The translations under genes were made by a program, and so were the position numbers. The notes under the pieces are model-generated. The model was not told the origin of the DNA. It saw only the letters and a list, made by a program, of their open reading frames with translations, and did no database searches. A stretch of 64,000 nucleotides of DNA. Source: VXMO01 sp034422835. Lineage in GTDB: Bacteria > Chloroflexota > Dehalococcoidia > UBA6926. The stretch spans positions 1 to 64,000 of the forward strand of contig DAOUJJ010000018.1 of NCBI GenBank assembly GCA_034422835.1. The letters are read 5' to 3'. This document shows positions 51,373 to 59,492 of the stretch, piece after piece; within the stretch, counting starts at the first letter, position 1, and the number at the start of each line of letters is the position of its first letter.

Positions 51373-52062
51373 CTATTCGTCTGCTGAGGATTCCTCTGTG
51401 GGGGCGGCGTCCGCTGCCGGCGCGCCCTCCTCGCCCTCTTCCTCGGCCGCTGCCGCAGCAGCCTCCGCCTCGTCCGCCTCGACCGTCGCCGCCACGCGGG
51501 AGTGCGTCGCCCGGACGATGATCGTCTCGGAGTCCGTCAGGATCTCCACGCCCTCCGGCGCGGTGATGTCCGAAACGTGGAGCGAGACCTCCAGTTCTTC
51601 AAGGACGGTCACGTCCAGCTCGACGGCGGCGGGAATGTTGGCGGGCAGGCACTCGATGGTGACCTCATGGGTGAGGTGCGTGATCACGGCACCCGGCAGC
51701 CGCGCCGCGGGGGCGTCGCCAACCAGGTGAACGGGAACGGTGGTCTGCACGGGCCGGTTCATCTCCACGATGTAGAAGTCCGCGTGCAGGATCGCCCGTG
51801 TCACAGGGTGCCGCTGCAGGTTGCGCAACAGCGTCTGGTGCTTCTCGCCGTCGATGGTCAGTTCAACAAGCGAGCCGCGCCCGCCGTCCGTGACCAGCCT
51901 GTCCAGCGCGCGGCTCTCGGCCTGGAAGCTGATGGATTCCGCGCCGCGGCCATAGAGATTGGCGGGCGTGATGCCCTCGCGCCGGAGCGCCTTCACGTGG
52001 CGGCCCAGCGCCTCGCGCCGCTCGCCCTCAAGGGTCAATGTTGTTCCGTTTGCGCTTGTCAT
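51373..52062 (-). CDS. rplY: 50S ribosomal protein bL25 (CTC form)
   Basis: 229 residues, the long CTC form. The N-terminal bL25 domain binds 5S rRNA (TLTLEGERREALGRHVKAL, GITPANLYGRG, HQTLLRNLQRHPVTRAILHA, DFYIVEMNRPV). The C-terminal TL5-like beta domain follows (GAVITHLTHEVTIECLPANI, EVSLHVSDITAPEGVEIL). It ends with an Ala/Glu-rich acidic tail. The promoter lies in the 126-bp gap shared with the divergent oxidoreductase gene. Confidence 0.94.
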   Translation of the reverse strand: MTSANGTTLTLEGERREALGRHVKALRREGITPANLYGRGAESISFQAESRALDRLVTDGGRGSLVELTIDGEKHQTLLRNLQRHPVTRAILHADFYIVEMNRPVQTTVPVHLVGDAPAARLPGAVITHLTHEVTIECLPANIPAAVELDVTVLEELEVSLHVSDITAPEGVEILTDSETIIVRATHSRVAATVEADEAEAAAAAAEEEGEEGAPAADAAPTEESSADE

Positions 52063-52188
52063 ATGGTTGTTCAGCCTTTGTGACTTTTGACACGATATCG
52101 TAGCTACAGGCCGCTATCGCGGTCAAGTTCGCCCGACTGAACACATACGGCACAATGTTGGTGAGCCGACGCCTCACAACAGACGCCA

Positions 52189-53451
52189 ATGACTAGCAAC
52201 GATACGCAACACGCAACGAGCAGGCGGGATGATGAGTCGCTTTGGCGTTTCGCGAGCGCCACGGGGATGGACCGGCGCGAGTTCCTGCGACTGCTGATTG
52301 CGGGCGGCACGGCGGCCGTCATCGCCGCCTGCTCAGGCAACCTGTTCAGCGGAGACGCGGCTAGCCCGACGCCGACCATCGACCCAACGAGCCCACCATG
52401 GTTCAAGGACCCGACCCCGTTCATCCAGCGCGGGAGCGCCGGCCTGGAAACACGGCTGGAAAACCTGAACGGCATGATCACACCGTCCCGCCAGTTTTTC
52501 GTGCGAAACAACGGGAAGAGGAGCATCGACGTGGATGTTTCCGGCTGGCAACTCGCTGTGGAGGGCGACGGGATAGCGGAGCCGGTGCAGCTGTCTATCG
52601 AGGAGTTGCAGCGCATGCCGAGCCGCTCTTTGGTCTCGTACCTGGAATGCGCCGGAAATCATCGCGCCATGTTCGGCCTGCTGCAGGGCCGACAGTCAAC
52701 GGGCACACAGTGGATGACGGGCGCCATCGGCAACGGCGAGTGGGTTGGCGTGTCGCTGCGGGACGTGCTGACGCTTGCCGGTATCACCGATGCTGCGGTC
52801 AGCGTGCTGCTGGTTGGCTTGGATACGGATGCGCCGGAAAACGGCTTTCGCTATGTGCTGCCCGTCGAGAAGGCGATGGATTCCGATACGCTGCTGGCCT
52901 ATTCGCTGAACGGCGAGCCTCTGCCGAAAGACCACGGCTTTCCCCTGCGCGCCATCGTGCCGGGGTGGGTGGGGAGTTCCCACATCAAGTGGCTTGGCAG
53001 GATCGTTGTGTCGTCCGAGAAACTGTGGACCCGCAACAACACAACGTCGTACGTGCTCATCGGAGACGATTACCCGCCGGAAGGCGAGGCGCGCGGCAAG
53101 CCGGTGACAATGCAGTCCATCAAGAGCGCGCTTGCCCTTTCATGGCCGGCGCAGCTTGCCATCGGCGCCCATCGCATCCACGGCTATGCTCATTCACCCT
53201 CGGGGACCATCTCGCGTGTTGAGTGGAGCGCCGACAGTGGTCAGACGTGGCGCAACGCCGAACTGACCACACCGCAACCCGACCACTCATGGGTACAGTT
53301 CGAGTTTGTGTGGGACGCCGAGGCGGGTGAGCACACAATCATGACGCGTGCGACGGACTCCGCCGGAAATACGCAGCCCGATCACGTGCCATTCAACAAG
53401 AAGGGCTACCTCTTCAACCAACCGCTGCCGCACCCCATTCGGGTGTTCTAG
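52189..53451 (+). CDS. Sulfite oxidase-like molybdopterin enzyme, exported
   Basis: 420 residues. The N-terminus carries a twin-arginine motif (MDRREFLRLLIAGGTAAVIA) that ends in a Cys like a lipobox (IAACSG), so Tat export and lipid anchoring are both possible. The oxidoreductase molybdopterin domain has the metal-binding Cys in VSYLECAGNHRAMF, with PLPKDHGFPLRAIVPGWVG and SSHIKWLGRI. The C-terminal dimerisation domain has GYAHSPSGTISRVEWSADSG. The enzyme class includes sulfite oxidase and sulfite dehydrogenase. No cytochrome partner is adjacent. Confidence 0.92.
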   Translation: MTSNDTQHATSRRDDESLWRFASATGMDRREFLRLLIAGGTAAVIAACSGNLFSGDAASPTPTIDPTSPPWFKDPTPFIQRGSAGLETRLENLNGMITPSRQFFVRNNGKRSIDVDVSGWQLAVEGDGIAEPVQLSIEELQRMPSRSLVSYLECAGNHRAMFGLLQGRQSTGTQWMTGAIGNGEWVGVSLRDVLTLAGITDAAVSVLLVGLDTDAPENGFRYVLPVEKAMDSDTLLAYSLNGEPLPKDHGFPLRAIVPGWVGSSHIKWLGRIVVSSEKLWTRNNTTSYVLIGDDYPPEGEARGKPVTMQSIKSALALSWPAQLAIGAHRIHGYAHSPSGTISRVEWSADSGQTWRNAELTTPQPDHSWVQFEFVWDAEAGEHTIMTRATDSAGNTQPDHVPFNKKGYLFNQPLPHPIRVF

Positions 53452-53458
53452 CGGGCCT

Positions 53459-53487
53459 CCCGTTCACCCTGAGCGCAGTCGAAGGGG
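53459..53487. repeat. Family A repeat
   Basis: CACCCTGAGCGCAGTCGAAG at about 53466-53485, in the 46-bp gap between the oxidoreductase and comM genes, which are convergent. It may serve as a shared hairpin at both 3' ends. Confidence 0.8.
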
Positions 53488-53497
53488 GTGATTCCCC

Positions 53498-55045
53498 CTA
53501 CGCCGCTGCACCCAACTCCCGAGGCCGATATTGCAGCGCCTCGCTGAGATGGCGGGATGTGATGGTCGGCTCCTCTGCAAGGTCCGCAATCGTCCTTGCC
53601 AGCTTGAGAATGCGGTGGAAACCTCGAGCGCTCAGGTGCAGTTGCTGCATCGCCGCCCGCAACAGCCCGTGCGACGCGTCATCCAGCCCGCAGTACTCCC
53701 TCACCTCCACCGGCCCCATGTCCGCGTTGGTCAACACGCCGGGCGAACTGCCGAAGCGCGCGCGTTGCCGCGTCCGTGCTTCCTCCACGCGGCCTCTCAC
53801 GACCGCCGACGTCTCGCCTTGCCGTTCATCCGTTAGCTTCTCGTATTCAACACGGGGCACGTCGACAAAGATGTCGATGCGATCCAGCAACGGCCCGCTG
53901 ATGCGGCGCTGGTAGCGGTCGATAGCCGACGGCGAGCAGGAGCACGCCTTCACAACGTCGCCGTAGAAGCCGCACGGGCAGGGATTCATTGCGCCGACAA
54001 GCATGAAATTGGCGGGGAATGTGATCGAACCCTGCGCGCGGCTGATCGTGACCGCCTTGTCCTCAAGCGGCTGCCGCAGCACCTCCAGGATGTGGTGGCC
54101 GAACTCCGGCATCTCATCGAGGAACAGGACGCCGCGGTGGGAGAGCGTGATCTCGCCGGGCCGGGGCCAATGCCCGCCGCCCACCAGCCCCGCGTTGGAG
54201 ACCGTGTAATGCGGGGCGCGGAACGGGCGGGCGGAGATGAGCGGGCGCTCCGGCGGCAGCAGGCCCGCCACGCTGTAGATCTTGGTCACGTCCAGTGATT
54301 CATCCCGCGTCATTGTGGGAAGAACGGACGGCAGGCAGCGCGCCAGCAGCGTCTTTCCGCTGCCCGGCGGCCCCATCATCACGAGGTTGTGGCCGCCCGC
54401 CGCCGCGACCTCCAAGGCCCGTTTCACGTTCTCCTGCCCGCGGACGAGCGACATATCAAAGCCGTCGATGGTCGATGCAACGCCCGGGTCTGCGGGCGGC
54501 TCCGTCTGGTAGAACGGGCGGAACGACTGCTCGCCGCTGATGTGCTCCACGAGTTCACGCAGGTTGCCCGCGGGCAGCACCTCGATGCCGTCAACGAGGG
54601 CGGCCTCCGGCGCGTCGACGGCAGGAACGACGATCTGGGTCAGTCCGCCCTCGCGTGCAAGGGCCGTCATCGGCAGCACACCCTGCGTGTGCCGCACCTG
54701 CCCCTCGAGGGAAAGCTCGCCCAGGAACGCGACGTCTTCCAGTGAGAATTGCGCTCCGGCCTGTCCCGATCCGATGAGGATGCCCGCCGCGATGGGCAGG
54801 TCATAGGATGTGCCGTTCTTCTTGAGGTCCGCGGGGGCCAGCGAGACTGTGATGCGGCGCTGCGGAAACTCAAACCCGGAGTTCCTGATTGCCGCGCGAA
54901 CACGCTCCCGCGCCTCCTGCACCGCCGTGTCCGGCAGCCCCACGATGGTGAAAGCGGGCAGGCCGGGCGCGATGTCCACCTCCACCTCAACGATCGAACC
55001 CTCAAGACCAACAACCGCGCAGCTGCGCACGTGTGCCAACGTCAT
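53498..55045 (-). CDS. comM: YifB/ComM-like Mg-chelatase-type AAA+ protein
   Basis: 515 residues from ATG 55045 (MTLAHVRSCAVVGLEGSIVE). The N-terminal Lon-like fold (LPAFTIVGLPDTAVQEARER, IRNSGFEFPQRRITVSLAPA, DLKKNGTSYDLPIAAGIL) is followed by the AAA+ core with MMGPPGSGKTLLARCLPSVL and GVLFLDEMPEF. The Cys-containing segment NPCPCGFYGD and the C-terminal helical domain (LSARGFHRILKLARTIADL) are typical. ComM is a branch-migration helicase in natural transformation. No dprA or other competence gene is adjacent. Confidence 0.94.
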   Translation of the reverse strand: MTLAHVRSCAVVGLEGSIVEVEVDIAPGLPAFTIVGLPDTAVQEARERVRAAIRNSGFEFPQRRITVSLAPADLKKNGTSYDLPIAAGILIGSGQAGAQFSLEDVAFLGELSLEGQVRHTQGVLPMTALAREGGLTQIVVPAVDAPEAALVDGIEVLPAGNLRELVEHISGEQSFRPFYQTEPPADPGVASTIDGFDMSLVRGQENVKRALEVAAAGGHNLVMMGPPGSGKTLLARCLPSVLPTMTRDESLDVTKIYSVAGLLPPERPLISARPFRAPHYTVSNAGLVGGGHWPRPGEITLSHRGVLFLDEMPEFGHHILEVLRQPLEDKAVTISRAQGSITFPANFMLVGAMNPCPCGFYGDVVKACSCSPSAIDRYQRRISGPLLDRIDIFVDVPRVEYEKLTDERQGETSAVVRGRVEEARTRQRARFGSSPGVLTNADMGPVEVREYCGLDDASHGLLRAAMQQLHLSARGFHRILKLARTIADLAEEPTITSRHLSEALQYRPRELGAAA

Positions 55046-55175
55046 AACACTCCCTCCCACCTGCGCGCCCAACTCAACCTGCCGAACTCACCCCAAAGAA
55101 CGCGCGTTCTGACGACGGTACCACGCCGTGACAGGGATTGCAACATGCGTTCTGGAAAATGGTCAGGACAGAACC

Positions 55176-55312
55176 GCCCGCTCACCCTGAGCTTGTCGAA
55201 GGGTCACATGAACGGACGGGAGTGGGGCCGCCCATCCCCTCATTCCGGCGAAAGCCGGAATCCATCGGGGCTGTCATTCCGAGCGCAGCTCAGCGGAGTC
55301 GAGGAATCTAAA
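55176..55312. repeat. Repeat-filled gap (families A, C, B)
   Basis: The 294-bp gap between comM and the DUF262 gene holds family A near 55182-55203 (CACCCTGAGCTTGTCGAAGG), family C near 55241-55262 (CATTCCGGCGAAAGCCGGAA) and family B near 55270-55312 (CATTCCGAGCGCAGCTCAGC). The first 100 bp after comM show nothing recognisable beyond a comM promoter. Confidence 0.82.
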
Positions 55313-55339
55313 GCGTTGACTGGTCCCACATAGCCGGGT

Positions 55340-56422
55340 TCAACGCGCGCCCTTCCTGCGATTGTGCTCCTTGCAAAGCACTTGGCAGTTTTCCTCTTCC
55401 GTCCTGCCACCCTCTGACCAAGGCGTGATATGGTCAGCTTCCATCTTCGATAGATCGAACTCTTTCCCACACTCAGCACACTTCTTGCCCTGCTTCTCGT
55501 AGACGCGCTGTTTCACTTGTGCAGAGAACGCCCTCAAGTCCAAGTGCTGCTCATCACCCGTGAGGATGTAAGGGTATATCCCTGACTGTTTCCGAACATC
55601 CTCGTCGTCGATGAGGCGTTGCGTTTCTTCCTCGATAGCAGCCGGATCCAGGTCGGCATCCTTGTAGTTGTCGTAAAGGGTGCCCCAATCCACGCTCTTC
55701 ATTGCAGGTCGGCGAACCGTAAAGTGTTTTTTGACCCATTCGATTACCCCCCGAAAGTGCTCCCAGAGCTCCTTGGCCTCAGTGTCGTGCTGGTGCCGCC
55801 CCATGTAATCTTCGATGGTAGTTTCGCTGGCCCAGCGAATCGCGGTCTGCAGATATTCTTGCCTGATAGGGCGGCCGTTGAGGTAGTACTGACCTATCCC
55901 ATACGCAGGCCCACCTGTCCTGCTGAAATAGCGCTTAGCATCAGAGACCCAAGGACCTGCATACACGGCGTTGCGGAGTTCCTGATCGGTAAGCTTCTCA
56001 CCAGCGATGTTCACGATTTCGAACCAGTCAAGCTTCTCCCGCGTCTCTCCCCGGCATACATAGACCATGAGCTTGTAGCGGAAGATTTGCTCCTTCTCGT
56101 CGTCAGTGAGATTAGTGAAATAGCGGTCGCCAATCGAGAAAACTCCTCCCACATACTGGGCGATAGAAATAGTCCGCTGTTGCCCGTCGATGATTTCAAA
56201 GGTCCCATCGTCGCGTCCCGCCCAGTACATGACGTTGAGGGGATAGCCCTTGGTGATGGTGTTGATTACCGCGTCACGCTGCTTGTCTTTGTAAACGAAC
56301 TCCCTCTGATATGGAGGACGGACATCCAGCAGCCCGTCATAACCGCGAACGCCGCCCTCGCCGTCGTCTTTGTAGCCCTCCACCAGCTCGCGCACTGTAA
56401 TGTCTTTCTGTTCAATGTCCAC
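55340..56422 (-). CDS. DUF262-HNH nuclease (GmrS-like)
   Basis: 360 residues from GTG 56422. The N-terminal DUF262 domain is ParB/Srx-like with VRPPYQREFVYKDKQRDAVI (residues 34-53) and the nucleotide-binding DGTFEIIDGQQRTISIAQYV (DGQQR at 79-83). The C-terminal HNH nuclease has a Cys4-type zinc site (CAECG, residues 315-319, and CKEHN, 350-354), with MEADHITPWSEGG carrying the catalytic His331. This is the GmrSD/type IV-like architecture that cleaves modified or foreign DNA using NTP. The start overlaps the methylase stop by one base (TAGTG), so both are co-translated. Confidence 0.86.
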   Translation of the reverse strand: MDIEQKDITVRELVEGYKDDGEGGVRGYDGLLDVRPPYQREFVYKDKQRDAVINTITKGYPLNVMYWAGRDDGTFEIIDGQQRTISIAQYVGGVFSIGDRYFTNLTDDEKEQIFRYKLMVYVCRGETREKLDWFEIVNIAGEKLTDQELRNAVYAGPWVSDAKRYFSRTGGPAYGIGQYYLNGRPIRQEYLQTAIRWASETTIEDYMGRHQHDTEAKELWEHFRGVIEWVKKHFTVRRPAMKSVDWGTLYDNYKDADLDPAAIEEETQRLIDDEDVRKQSGIYPYILTGDEQHLDLRAFSAQVKQRVYEKQGKKCAECGKEFDLSKMEADHITPWSEGGRTEEENCQVLCKEHNRRKGAR

Positions 56423-57525
56423 TAATTTGTCCTTCGCCGTATCACTACGCGCACGTACTTCGGTTTGCCGTCTATAGAGCCATCCTTGTCTTTTATGAGG
56501 CCGTGCGCCTTGAGAGGCACAGCCTCGTTCAAGCGAATATCGTCCGCACTAATAATTTCGAACTGTTCCGGATTGTATTTGTCAAGAAAAGTAATCGGGA
56601 CCCCTATTGCTTCAAAATAGTTGTCCGGTATGTCCTGCACACGGTCTACGTTAATAGCATCGTAATTGTCGTACTTGGGATATTCAGAAGGTGTGTACTT
56701 CCGATATAAAATCAGGTCCTCATGTCGCTTGGCATGATCGAGATTGGTAAACCACCTAACACCTTTCACACGAATAAACTTATTGCCAGCCTCATCAATC
56801 CTGCTGGTCGCAGCGTTCAGAGGGTAATGGGCTGGTATTCCAAACTCTCGGTCGCCGCTTGTTATGCTTGGTCCTAACCAGACCTTATTTTCTTTGATTA
56901 GTGGGAATATCTCCTTGTACGTGACGGCATTCATATTGCCGATTATTACGAATTGTTTGGCATGCTCCATGAGCTGCCCCACGTACTCTCTAAACATAGA
57001 AAACGGAGGATTCGTGACCACGATGTCCGCCTGCTTAAGGATTTCAATGCTCTCTTCGCTGCGGAAGTCGCCAGTGTCCGTGAGATAAGAGACCGGGTAT
57101 GAGTCGTTTCTCAGCAGATATTCGACATCGCTCAATCCAACGGCTCCATCTCCGTCAAAATCCTTCACTTGGATAATGTCGGTTCTGTACGGACGAACTC
57201 CGTTATTTTTCAAACCTTTGATATCGCTTAGGGGCAATAGCTCACCCTGAATGGGAGAATCCACGTATCCGGTGGCAACGAGCCTTTTGAGTCCCAAGGC
57301 ATTAAAGTTGGCGGCGAAGTATTTGAAGAAATTGCTCTCGTATGGATCGTCGCAGTTGCAGTAGACGACCTTGCCTCGAAAATGCTCCTTGTAATGGTGC
57401 AATTCCTTTTCGATATCGGAGAGTTGCGTGTAGAACTCGTCACGCTTCTGCCGCCTTGCAAGGTGGAGTGGGCTGTTGGCCGACACCGCCCCATCCTTAC
57501 CGTGTGACCCGCTGAGGGATAACAC
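56422..57525 (-). CDS. EcoRI-like adenine-specific DNA methyltransferase
   Basis: 367 residues from GTG 57525; GTG 57486 is an alternative. It follows the EcoRI methylase family: KRDEFYTQLSDIEKELHHYK, HFRGKVVYCNCDDPYESNFF, and motif IV ADIVVTNPPFSMFREYVGQL with NPPFS at residues 172-176, then VIIGNMNAVTYKEIFPLIKE. It should make N6-methyladenine. A Ca-binding-like DFDGDGAVGLSD lies at residues 122-133. Its partner is not an EcoRI-type endonuclease but the overlapping DUF262-HNH gene. Base composition is clearly more AT-rich than the core genome. Confidence 0.88.
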   Translation of the reverse strand: MLSLSGSHGKDGAVSANSPLHLARRQKRDEFYTQLSDIEKELHHYKEHFRGKVVYCNCDDPYESNFFKYFAANFNALGLKRLVATGYVDSPIQGELLPLSDIKGLKNNGVRPYRTDIIQVKDFDGDGAVGLSDVEYLLRNDSYPVSYLTDTGDFRSEESIEILKQADIVVTNPPFSMFREYVGQLMEHAKQFVIIGNMNAVTYKEIFPLIKENKVWLGPSITSGDREFGIPAHYPLNAATSRIDEAGNKFIRVKGVRWFTNLDHAKRHEDLILYRKYTPSEYPKYDNYDAINVDRVQDIPDNYFEAIGVPITFLDKYNPEQFEIISADDIRLNEAVPLKAHGLIKDKDGSIDGKPKYVRVVIRRRTN

Positions 57526-57582
57526 AGGGAGTGATGTCTACATAGAGGTTGGAGTGATGAGAGGCCTGACGCGATGCGCCGG

Positions 57583-57605
57583 GTTCCCGTGCCAAGCACG
57601 GGAAC
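57583..57605. repeat. Stem-loop, 10-bp perfect arms
   Basis: GTTCCCGTGC (57583-57592) and GCACGGGAAC (57596-57605) with a 3-nt loop. It lies 58 nt upstream of the methylase start codon in its probable mRNA leader. Confidence 0.8.
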
Positions 57606-57630
57606 GTTAAATCAGGATCTTTTAAACTGG

Positions 57631-57665
57631 GGTCGCCGTTGCGCGTTTAACGCGCAACGGCGACC
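57631..57665 (+). terminator. 35-nt hairpin followed by TTTT
   Basis: Arms GGTCGCCGTTGCGCGTT and AACGCGCAACGGCGACC are perfect 17-bp complements around a single T. The plus strand continues TTTTC, as in an intrinsic terminator, but there is no plus-strand gene directly before it. On the minus strand it lies at the truncated end of the methyltransferase remnant and could be a transcription barrier or leader structure. Confidence 0.5.
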
Positions 57666-57772
57666 TTTTCAGCGTTCACGGACTTGTCCGGGTTAGGAAT
57701 GAGCGGGGCATTGCGCACCATCTGATGATGCGCATAGGTGTGTTGCTTACCTTTGAAATCCAAGCTTGGCAC
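57647..57772 (-). pseudogene. Truncated N-terminus of a type III-like DNA methyltransferase
   Basis: From GTG 57772 the frame reads VPSLDFKGKQHTYAHHQMV, continuing VRNAPLIPNPDKSVNAEK and stopping at 57647. This closely resembles the opening of Mod-type adenine methyltransferases (family pattern: P-x-L-x-F-K-G-K...Y-x-H-H...L.P...KSV). The catalytic body is absent. The break point coincides with the large palindrome at 57631-57665. The match is from memory of the family and not computed. Confidence 0.6.
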
Positions 57773-57861
57773 GCCGTCCCTCCCCATTTCTCCGTCCCGA
57801 TGCGGAATCATAGCACGCTCCCCCGCCCCCCTCAAACGCGCCGCCCATCAAGGGGGAGGGG

Positions 57862-57895
57862 ATTCTGGATTCCCGCTTTCGCAGGAATGACGGAG
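57862..57895. repeat. Family C repeat
   Basis: GGATTCCCGCTTTCGCAGGA near 57869-57888, followed by ATGACGG. One base differs from the intact stem of other copies. Confidence 0.82.
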
Positions 57896-57979
57896 GGGGC
57901 GCGGGAATGACGGGGGGTGGGTGCGCTGGGGTAGACTGGCAGTGCTTGATGGGCAGGACGATCCGGTCGGTAAGGAGGC

Positions 57980-58120
57980 ATGGCGTTGGAGTTCATGGGG
58001 TACGGCTATACGCACTGGTTGATTATCGCGTCCCTGGCTCTGCTGACGGCGGCGCCTGTTATCGGCATCGCCGCGGGCTTCATCATGAGCAGGGTGAGGC
58101 GGCGGCGGGCGGCGGAGTAG
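57980..58120 (+). CDS. Small single-helix membrane protein
   Basis: 46 residues from ATG 57980: MALEFMGYGYTHWLIIASLA, then a hydrophobic LLTAAPVIGIAAGFIMS and a basic tail RVRRRRAAE. A strong AAGGAGG site lies at 57972-57978, almost touching this ATG, so the real start may be TTG 57986 or ATG 57995. It precedes the universal stress gene by 58 nt, separated by a family A repeat. No family is recognised. Confidence 0.5.
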   Translation: MALEFMGYGYTHWLIIASLALLTAAPVIGIAAGFIMSRVRRRRAAE

Positions 58121-58126
58121 GATTTC

Positions 58127-58154
58127 GCCCTTCGACAGGCTCAGGGTGAGCGGG
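58127..58154. repeat. Family A repeat
   Basis: CCCTTCGACAGGCTCAGGGT at 58128-58147 between the small membrane protein and the UspA-like gene. Confidence 0.85.
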
Positions 58155-58178
58155 TTGGTTGGAAGGTGGAAGTGATCG

Positions 58179-58652
58179 ATGACGCGCATATTGCTGGCGG
58201 TGGACGGATCCGGCCAGGATGTGGCGTCCGTGGAGTGGTTGGCCAAGCTGTTCGGTGATGAGGCGGATACGACTGAAATCATCGTGCTGCATGTTGCTCA
58301 CCTGAGGATGCCCGGGCCATCGTCCATCAAGCTCGGGTTCGTCCCGCACCTTCCGTCCCGTGAGGACCTCGAGGGCATTGAACAGCAGACCCGCACCGAG
58401 GCGGACGAGATTGTCGACGCGGCACGGGAAGACCTTGAGGCCTACGGCTTCACGATAACGACGATGGTGGAGTGGGGGCCGACGCCGGACGTGATTCTCG
58501 AGGTGGCTGCGGCCACCTCGTGTGACATGATTGCGATGGGGCGGCACGGGGCGGGCCGGGTGACCGATCTGATCGCGGGCAGTGTTTCGGGGCGGGTCAT
58601 ACGCCGTGCCGGCGTGCCCGTCCTCATCTTGCGGGCTGAGCCGCCGGAGTAG
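58179..58652 (+). CDS. Universal stress protein (UspA family)
   Basis: 157 residues. The start RILLAVDGSGQDVASVEWLA and the ATP-binding signature near the end (MGRHGAGRVTDLIAGSVSGR, then VIRRAGVPVLIL, i.e. G-2x-G-9x-GS) mark an ATP-binding UspA-type protein. It is probably cytoplasmic and involved in stress or energy sensing. Start at ATG 58179 is the only good one. Confidence 0.94.
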   Translation: MTRILLAVDGSGQDVASVEWLAKLFGDEADTTEIIVLHVAHLRMPGPSSIKLGFVPHLPSREDLEGIEQQTRTEADEIVDAAREDLEAYGFTITTMVEWGPTPDVILEVAAATSCDMIAMGRHGAGRVTDLIAGSVSGRVIRRAGVPVLILRAEPPE

Positions 58653-58673
58653 GGCGTTGGTTTGCGAATGAGG

Positions 58674-58714
58674 CTTTAGATTCTTCGACTCCGCTGCGCT
58701 CCGCTCAGAATGAC
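58674..58714. repeat. Family B repeat
   Basis: TTCGACTCCGCTGCGCTCCG near 58682-58701, followed by CTCAGAATGACAG. It lies between the convergent UspA-like and ASCH genes. Confidence 0.85.
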
Positions 58715-58728
58715 AGGAGGCTGGGCGT

Positions 58729-59082
58729 TTAGACGGGTGTTGGCTCTTCGAAGCGTTCGATGACCTGGAACTCCAGCGCGTAGACCTCTACCTCGTCGAC
58801 GGGGCGGTCGAACTTTTTGCCCTCGCTGAACTGCTCGATCCACGCCGCCCTGTCCGGCCAACCTTCGGCGAGCACCTCATCGGGCGTCATATCTCCGATG
58901 CGCTGTTTCCACACCCGGGTCACAAGGATTTTGGCGAACGGCTTCTCGCCGGTCATCGGCGGGCGGCGATAGAGCAGGTGCTCCGCGCCCTCTTTCGCCC
59001 GCGCTCGCGCCCACAACTTGCGCGCCTGCGATTTCTCGCCCCGCAGGATGAGTTGCACGCTTGGTTCCTTGAATAGAATCAT
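58729..59082 (-). CDS. ASCH domain protein
   Basis: 117 residues. MILFKEPSVQLILRGEKSQA followed by RKLWARARAKEGAEHLLYRR and ILVTRVWKQRIGDMTPDEVL is the ASCH/PUA-like pattern, with the conserved charged GxKxxxxR-like segment. ASCH domains bind RNA or modified nucleosides; some are RNases or amidohydrolases. The function here is unknown. Confidence 0.82.
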   Translation of the reverse strand: MILFKEPSVQLILRGEKSQARKLWARARAKEGAEHLLYRRPPMTGEKPFAKILVTRVWKQRIGDMTPDEVLAEGWPDRAAWIEQFSEGKKFDRPVDEVEVYALEFQVIERFEEPTPV

Positions 59083-59159
59083 GCGGATACTATACAGGCG
59101 CGGCGGGCCGCCTGACCGTCACGCATCAGTAGACGGCAGTAACACAGGTGGAGGAAGTC

Positions 59160-59492
59160 ATGCAGCAGTTTCTCGTGCTGACCGTTGGTCGCGCTCTGGA
59201 CCCGCAGGACGACGATGAGCAAACGCAGGCGTATATGGGTGAATGGCAGGCGTGGCTTGGGGGCCTGGTCACCTCCGGCGCGCTGGACTCCGGCAGGCCA
59301 TTGGAACCCGGCGGCAAGGTGGTGGATAAAGATGGCATCACTGACCATGCGCCTGAGGAAATCGGCATCGGCGGCTACCTGATCATCAACGCCGAATCCT
59401 TGGAGGACGCTGCGAGGATCGCGCAAGGTTCGCCGCACATCGCTATCGGTGGGAACGCCATTATTCGCCCGTGTCTGAGTATCCCTGGTTAG
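59160..59492 (+). CDS. YCII/DGPF-type protein
   Basis: 110 residues from ATG 59160, with GGAGGAA 4 nt upstream. It has the YCII-related dimeric ferredoxin-like pattern: MQQFLVLTVGRALDPQDDDE, GEWQAWLGGLVTSGALDSGR, DKDGITDHAPEEIGIGGYLI and ESLEDAARIAQGSPHIAIGG. DGPF-domain proteins often accompany ECF sigma factors, but none is adjacent. The conserved metal-like Asp/His positions are not all present. Confidence 0.82.
   Translation: MQQFLVLTVGRALDPQDDDEQTQAYMGEWQAWLGGLVTSGALDSGRPLEPGGKVVDKDGITDHAPEEIGIGGYLIINAESLEDAARIAQGSPHIAIGGNAIIRPCLSIPG

Larger units (their letters stand above)
57526..57979. other. Leader/intergenic region upstream of the methylase operon
   Basis: 454 bp without an intact gene. 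It holds two strong stem-loops (57583-57605 and 57631-57665), the remnant of a type III-like methyltransferase start (57647-57772), a family C repeat (57862-57895) and, near 57971-57977, an AAGGAGG site for the small membrane protein gene. The methylase promoter must lie in this region. Confidence 0.6.
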
